DNA of 37,529 bases from Akkermansia sp. (GTDB lineage: Bacteria > Verrucomicrobiota > Verrucomicrobiia > Verrucomicrobiales > Akkermansiaceae), in the NCBI GenBank assembly GCA_017435365.1, contig JAFSFD010000050.1:1-37529 (forward strand), written 5' to 3'. Under the pieces are notes generated by a model that saw only the letters and a program-made list of their open reading frames with translations, had not been told where the DNA came from and made no database searches. This document shows, in pieces, positions 33,302-37,529 of this stretch. Positions within the stretch are counted from its first letter, which is position 1. Every line of letters begins with the position of its first letter. Made by a program: the position numbers and the translations under genes.

Positions 33302-33490
33302 CCCTCCACGCTTGAACAGAGGGGCGGGAATTGATATAATGCCCCGTAACAGATACACGCTTAGTTATGACCACCATCCACAAAATCCTCGCCACCACAG
33401 CCCTCTGTCCGCGCGGGGCAATGAAGTAACAACTATGGCTCGGATGCTATCTAAGTGGTAGAATATCGGTGCATTCCGTTTTGGAGAAAA

Positions 33491-33496
33491 TATAGT
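33491..33496 (+). promoter_or_regulatory. Candidate -10 for the YeiH-type gene
   Basis: TATAGT ends 9 nt before the first ATG (33506). The -35 is poor. It again predicts an almost leaderless mRNA. Confidence 0.35.
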
Positions 33497-33505
33497 GGAT
33501 AAAGA

Positions 33506-34570
33506 ATGATGAAGCAAGGTGATAAAAAGTCTTTCTGTTTCGGGGTACTGCTGATGGTCGCATTGGCTGTGGTGGCCACCCTTCTTGCCCAGCTTGAGTG
33601 GATTCAGCAGCTGAGGCTGAGCCCCCTGGTTGTCGGCATTGTCATAGGCATGATATTTGCCAATACCTTGCGTAAGAAACTGCCGTCCGGGTGGGGGCCT
33701 GGTATCGTCTTCTGCTCCAAGCAGGTATTGCGTACGGGTATCGTTTTGTTTGGTTTCAAGATAACGCTCACAGATGTATTAGCGGTTGGGCTTCCTGCCA
33801 TTGTGACAGATGTGGCCGTGGTGAGCCTTACCATGATTTTCGGTGTTCTCCTTGGCAGGTGGTTGAAGCTGGATTCACAGACAGCGCTGCTTACCTCGGT
33901 GGGCAGTTCCATTTGCGGAGCCGCTGCAGTGCTGGGGGCGGAGCCGGTGGTGAAAGCAGAGCCGCACAAGACGGCCATTGCTGTATCAACGGTAGTGATT
34001 TTTGGTACACTGGCCATGTTCCTGTACCCGGCCCTGTATCGGGCAGGTGTGTTCGATATGGATGCCCGGCAGATGGGGATCTACACCGGTGCTACTCTGC
34101 ATGAAGTAGCCCATGTATATGGCGCGGGTGAGGCCATGGATGCCGCAGCTGATGAAGCCGGTATCGCCGCAGTCCTCCAGAGCGATATTCGCAGCAACGC
34201 GGTCATCGTCAAGATGATACGAGTTATCCTGCTGGCGCCGGTGCTTGTCATCATGGCAATCTTTTTGAGCAGAAAGAACAGCGCGGGAGAAAACGAACGA
34301 AGGAAAATCAGCATACCGGTTTTTGCCTTCCTTTTTCTGGTGGTTATCGGCTTCAACTCGCTGGATTTACTTCCGGCTCCGGTGGTATCCGGTATTCTGA
34401 CGGTGGATTCCTTCCTGTTGACCATGGCCATGACAGCTCTGGGTTCGGAAACCAGCTTCGATAAGTTCCGGAAAGCCGGTGCCAGGCCTTTCATCCTGGC
34501 CCTGATGCTGTTCGTCTGGTTGATATTCGGCGGATACTGGTTAGTCAAAGGGGTAACAGCTATCATGTAA
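33506..34570 (+). CDS. YeiH-family putative anion (sulfate/sulfonate) exporter
   Basis: This 354-aa membrane protein has about ten hydrophobic segments. The family signature regions SPLVVGIVIGMIFANTLRK, SSICGAAAVLGAEPVVKA and GATLHEVAHVYGAG match the YeiH/conserved hypothetical 698 transporters, which are annotated as putative sulfate exporters. A second ATG lies at 33509. The substrate in this family is poorly tested. It is a single gene between two copies of an intergenic repeat. Confidence 0.88.
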   Translation: MMKQGDKKSFCFGVLLMVALAVVATLLAQLEWIQQLRLSPLVVGIVIGMIFANTLRKKLPSGWGPGIVFCSKQVLRTGIVLFGFKITLTDVLAVGLPAIVTDVAVVSLTMIFGVLLGRWLKLDSQTALLTSVGSSICGAAAVLGAEPVVKAEPHKTAIAVSTVVIFGTLAMFLYPALYRAGVFDMDARQMGIYTGATLHEVAHVYGAGEAMDAAADEAGIAAVLQSDIRSNAVIVKMIRVILLAPVLVIMAIFLSRKNSAGENERRKISIPVFAFLFLVVIGFNSLDLLPAPVVSGILTVDSFLLTMAMTALGSETSFDKFRKAGARPFILALMLFVWLIFGGYWLVKGVTAIM

Positions 34571-34912
34571 ACAGCGCGCGAAATCTTTTCCCTGTTCTTG
34601 GCCTGTGGTATGCAACACTGGTATGCCCGGCTCCGAGTCTCGCTATCGATCGCTATCTACGCCTGGAGTTAACGAGCCATCAGCGTGGGAAATTTGCGCC
34701 CGGAATTCGCTTTTTCCGTTTTTCCTACGTTCAGGCAAAGCAAATATGGAATCACATTATAATATATTGGATATAGGCGTTTTATGAAAACAGCTTCGCA
34801 ATTCAGGAGACTGTCACATCGCTTGTAAGAGGTCATGGAAAATGAAATACAGCATTCGCGGAGGGTGGGCAGAATCAACGCACAAAACACCACCCGCAAG
34901 ACCATGACCCGC
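34571..34912. other. Intergenic region
   Basis: No gene supported. It contains CTATCGATCGCTATC and AT-rich runs, and it leads into repeat copy 2. Confidence 0.5.
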
Positions 34913-35039
34913 ACCCGGCAGACCAAGGGCTCCACTTCGAGCGAATCCTCCCCTTGCAGCCTATTTCTGCGCCATCGGCAACAAAAAAGCAGGAAACGCT
35001 CAACAAAATGCCCGCCGCGAGCGTCTATTTATTAGAAAA
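34913..35039 (+). repeat. Intergenic repeat, copy 2 of 3
   Basis: The left part matches copy 1 (33202-33301). The right 40 bp, from CTCAACAAAATGCCCGCCGC to TCTATTTATTAGAAAA, is identical to copy 3. It precedes the beta-lactamase gene, with an IS fragment in between. Confidence 0.85.
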
Positions 35040-35061
35040 AGTCGCGTTTCACACCGTGACA

Positions 35062-35238
35062 TACATTCGCTATCGATGGAAAGAAACTCCTGGAAAAGAG
35101 AAAGCGCAATTATTTCAACATCAGAGCAACGAGGTTTTCGCCCGCAATGTTGCAAGTTTCCGCAAGAATTCAAAAAATCTTGAGAAAAAGACTTGCATAT
35201 ATCTAAAATTCTGTCAAACTGTCCTTGTGGTTGCATAG
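35062..35238 (-). pseudogene. Transposase N-terminal fragment (IS982/IS4-like)
   Basis: On the minus strand a frame begins MQKEAMQPQGQFDRILDICK and continues with RKPRCSDVEIIALSLFQEFL then SIDSE. This pattern matches the N-terminus of IS982/IS4-type transposases ('SD.E.ialsl..eylsidsE'). The frame breaks off about 20 bp before repeat copy 2. The catalytic domain is absent. Confidence 0.55.
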
Positions 35239-35378
35239 CTTCTTTTTGCAAGTACGTGTTTTAGCTTATTTATTGTACTACAAATAAACAAGTTATGCAA
35301 TCACAATCTCGTTATATGACAAAGTTTAGTTTCTGATTTTTAATTATACCAACGCGTACAAATAATAAGTCTTTAAGC

Positions 35379-36242
35379 ATGAAACGGTTTATTCTCATAT
35401 TTCTTCTGATGCTACAGGGGGTGGTAACGGCAGGTATGCGGCACGGGGCTGCGGTGGCTCTAGATGGCGAGCCGATGGCGCAACTGACTCGCTATGAGAA
35501 CGAGTTGTTCCCCCTCATGAGTGTGGTAAAGCTGCCGCTGGCTGTGGTGGTACTGCACCGTGTGGAACAAGGTCAGCTCCGTCTCGGAGACCATTACGAT
35601 CTGGGGGAGGAAGATATGAATCCGAATACGTGGAGCCCCTTGCAAAAGCGTTTTCCGAAAGGCGGTTCTTTTACTCTTGAAACCCTCCTGCAAGCATCAT
35701 TGTGCGAGAGCGATAACAATGCGTGCAATTATCTCTTCCGGCTCGTAGGCGGTCCGCAGTGTGTGCATCAATTTTTCAAAACATACTATGGTTCATGTTT
35801 CCCTCTGCGCATAGCCGTTACGGAGAAGGAGATGGCTTTAGATGCAGCTGCTATGTCTGAGAACTGTGCTACACCCGCGGCCATGCTGCGGGTGCTGGAG
35901 GATTTGTATTCCGCTGCGACTTTTCCAACGCAACACCCCTTACTGACGCCACCCATGGCACGCTTGTTGCTGGCATACATGGAGCAAACCACAACGGGGC
36001 AGGAACGCTTGAGGGCGGGGCTTCCGAGTGGGGAGTTGGCATTCGCTCACAAGACCGGTTCATCCGGTACTGTTGGCGGGTGTACACTGGCTCATAACGA
36101 TGTGGGAATTATCCGGTTGCCTGATGGCCGGCATGCCTGCATCGTTTCCTTCATAACCGATTGCTCGGAGTCGGCTGCCACCATGAACCAAGCCCATGCT
36201 CAGTTGGCAGAAAAGACGTACAGAGCACTCACTGCCAAGTAA
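35379..36242 (+). CDS. Class A beta-lactamase (subclass A2-like)
   Basis: This 287-aa periplasmic serine beta-lactamase has a signal peptide over residues 1-19. The catalytic Ser48-x-x-Lys51 is in LMSVVKLPLA. The SDN loop is Ser111-Asp112-Asn113, and the KTG triad is Lys225-Thr226-Gly227 in AHKTGSSG. The omega-loop Glu is most likely Glu149 in VTEKEM, the arrangement seen in the CfxA/CepA/PER group rather than in TEM. The C-terminal stretch YMEQTTTGQERLRAGLPSG also fits that group. All catalytic residues are present, so activity is plausible; the spectrum cannot be read from the sequence. It is a stand-alone gene between repeat copies 2 and 3. Confidence 0.93.
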   Translation: MKRFILIFLLMLQGVVTAGMRHGAAVALDGEPMAQLTRYENELFPLMSVVKLPLAVVVLHRVEQGQLRLGDHYDLGEEDMNPNTWSPLQKRFPKGGSFTLETLLQASLCESDNNACNYLFRLVGGPQCVHQFFKTYYGSCFPLRIAVTEKEMALDAAAMSENCATPAAMLRVLEDLYSAATFPTQHPLLTPPMARLLLAYMEQTTTGQERLRAGLPSGELAFAHKTGSSGTVGGCTLAHNDVGIIRLPDGRHACIVSFITDCSESAATMNQAHAQLAEKTYRALTAK

Positions 36243-36361
36243 TTGATGGAGCGGGGGAAACGCTTAGCCCTCTCCTGCCCGACTTCTCTCTATTTGGGCT
36301 GAATGACCCAAAAGCCACATGCCTGTTACGGCGTAGAAAGGTGGGCGAGAGTCCGAACTCG

Positions 36362-36379
36362 AAAACGGAGCTCCGTTTT
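36362..36379. terminator. Perfect 18-nt palindrome
   Basis: AAAACGGAGCTCCGTTTT with an extra T may act as a bidirectional terminator after the beta-lactamase gene. It lies where copies 1 and 2 of the repeat carry unrelated bases. Confidence 0.5.
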
Positions 36380-36451
36380 TGCGCAATCGGCAACAAAAAC
36401 GCAGGAGTCTCTCAACAAAATGCCCGCCGCGAGCGTCTATTTATTAGAAAA
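36371..36451 (+). repeat. Intergenic repeat, copy 3 of 3
   Basis: It shares GCGC(A/C)ATCGGCAACAAAAA and the 40-bp right block with copy 2. It precedes the lipoprotein gene. Confidence 0.85.
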
Positions 36452-36523
36452 TCTGCTCTTTTCGTAATTTTTTGTTGCGGATTCGGTGCCGGGAAGTATT
36501 ATTATATGTAAAGGAGATAGAGA

Positions 36524-37063
36524 ATGAAGAAAACAATTTTCCCCGGAATCCTTGCCAGCACAGCCCTGTGCCTTGCGGCGGGGGGATGTGTAAGCTGTTG
36601 CAACGCTGCTCCGCTACAGGCAGAAGCGCTGCAACGCCATGGAAAACCCACACACGAGGAGGTGCGTCGCAAGCATATAGCTCAAGCCCGAGAAGAGCTT
36701 ACAAGATGCAAGGAACGCTTGGATAACATGCAGGCCGAAGTGGAAGTGTACGGTCCCGGACAGGATTCTCCCCGCTATGCGGTGAAGGCGGAGGATATGC
36801 CTCGCCTGCGGTACATTATCAGCCAGCTTCAGGCCAACCCGGAGTTTGTTCCTATGCGCGTGTCGATGCGTCACTCGCGCCGTCTGCATTATCTGAATCT
36901 GGATTTCGGCGAAGGCGTGAAGCTGAGTCTGAGGGTAGAGTATATCACCAACCCGGGACACTCGGATACAAGCCATAAGAGAAGCCTCTACGCGCTGCCG
37001 AATGCAGAGCTGCGCCGGGAGCTCATAGGCATTATCGAACGCGCTCTACCCCCGAAAAAATAA
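36524..37063 (+). CDS. Small predicted lipoprotein, unknown
   Basis: This 179-aa protein has a signal peptide MKKTIFPGILASTALCLAAG followed by Gly-Cys22, a plausible lipobox (AGGC). The mature part begins with a helical, Arg/Glu-rich region (41-75). An ordered domain with MRHSRRLHYLNLDFGEGVKL follows. No known family recognised. A strong AAAGGAGA ribosome site precedes the ATG. Its first codons resemble the relic at 33366, which also follows a repeat copy. Confidence 0.75.
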   Translation: MKKTIFPGILASTALCLAAGGCVSCCNAAPLQAEALQRHGKPTHEEVRRKHIAQAREELTRCKERLDNMQAEVEVYGPGQDSPRYAVKAEDMPRLRYIISQLQANPEFVPMRVSMRHSRRLHYLNLDFGEGVKLSLRVEYITNPGHSDTSHKRSLYALPNAELRRELIGIIERALPPKK

Positions 37064-37157
37064 AATTCCGTGCTCACCATACCTCTCTTCCCCAGCCCCC
37101 ATGCCACCACAGCCTTGAGCCTAGAGGCGGGGAAATAACGCATAAAAAGCCATCTTG

Positions 37158-37187
37158 CAGCCTAGGATTCCTCCTAGGCTGTTCGTT
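37158..37187 (+). terminator. Terminator hairpin at the intron insertion site
   Basis: CAGCCTAGGA (37158-37167) and TCCTAGGCTG (37172-37181) form a perfect 10-bp stem with a 4-nt loop, followed by TTCGTT and then directly by the intron. The intron probably displaced the T-run. Confidence 0.75.
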
Positions 37188-37529
37188 GTACGACCGACGC
37201 GATATGCGCACTGCGGTGAAAGTCCGCGCGGAGCCGCGATGATGCGGAATCCCAGACCTGAAGAACAACTGCGGGGAGGTAACAAACCGTGGGAAAGGAA
37301 GTTCGAGGGGAAATCCCGACTGTACGAACAGGAACTGCATATAAGGCCGGATGGACGGACGAGGTTGCAAAAAGTGCCAAAATCCGATACATCATCAAGA
37401 GTCCATAAGGTAGATGCAGACGGCGCGGGAGGAAAGTAGCATATTCATATTCGGTGAGAACCTGCTAAGGCCTGAAAGGGTGACGGGGAAGAAACGCCCG
37501 GAAGCAGGTAGTCAGCAGAGGCATAGTAC
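37188..37529 (+). mobile_element. Group II intron, 5' part (runs off the window)
   Basis: The sequence GTACGACC, then GCACTGCGGTGAAAGTCCGC, is close to the start of bacterial group II introns (GUGCGACC...GGUGAAAGUCC). It continues in domain I style with GGAACTGCATATAAGGCCGG and ends in GGTAGTCAGCAGAGGCATAG, the type of sequence that leads into the intron-encoded reverse transcriptase. That protein and domains V-VI lie beyond the window. Its position right behind a terminator stem is typical of class C introns. The open frames inside are spurious. Confidence 0.75.

Noticed and set aside
33202..36451. Integron cassette array with attC sites
   Set aside because: The repeats do not share the RYYYAAC/GTTRRRY core pair and do not fold as one bulged hairpin. 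No integron integrase is in the window.
37188..37529. RNase P RNA or tmRNA
   Set aside because: GGTGAAAGTCC looks similar at first, but the conserved RNase P core pairs and the tmRNA ends are missing. The overall text fits group II intron domain I.

Overview
The window looks like chromosome from a gut Verrucomicrobiota bacterium, probably Akkermansia-like. This is inferred from gene content and layout only: a secreted GH89 alpha-N-acetylglucosaminidase next to type IV pilus/type II secretion genes, an ECF sigma factor overlapping a membrane Ser/Thr kinase, plsY-gpsA, pyrH-frr-bactofilin, and many small intergenic repeats. No species-level marker was tested.

Region 1 (1-6170) is accessory and visibly AT-richer. 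Two 163-bp direct repeats (6-168 and 2992-3154) bracket a two-gene operon: a HemN-type radical SAM enzyme and a DegT-fold protein that carries the active-site His and the exact C-X57-C-X1-C-X7-C cluster motif of the iron-sulfur deoxysugar dehydrase E1. This pair is the best candidate here for an undescribed system. After it come a truncated chloramphenicol acetyltransferase, an IS630 remnant, a membrane protein, a TRL-family lipoprotein with a palindrome inside its promoter, and a broken tyrosine recombinase.

Region 2 (6070-9840) holds three unrecognised genes and an ankyrin-repeat protein. A MITE-like element (9847-10080) separates it from region 3.

Region 3 (10210-23560) is core metabolism and signalling: a tsaC/SUA5-SCP2-like-Fe-ADH-ALDH-PH-like operon, plsY-gpsA, ECF sigma-kinase-membrane protein, and pyrH-frr-bactofilin. 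Several promoters here sit so close to the start codon that leaderless or near-leaderless mRNA is predicted.

Region 4 (23850-31545) is a minus-strand operon: two GspE/PilB ATPases, one GspF/PilC, a pseudopilin, then GH89. It ends at a divergent promoter region that leads to a secreted Ala/Glu-rich protein and a bPH_1 protein, followed by a CAU tRNA.

Region 5 (32880-37529) is accessory again. Three copies of a 100-130 bp repeat each precede a gene: a YeiH-type transporter, a class A beta-lactamase and a small lipoprotein. An IS transposase fragment lies against one copy. The window ends inside a group II intron inserted behind a terminator hairpin.
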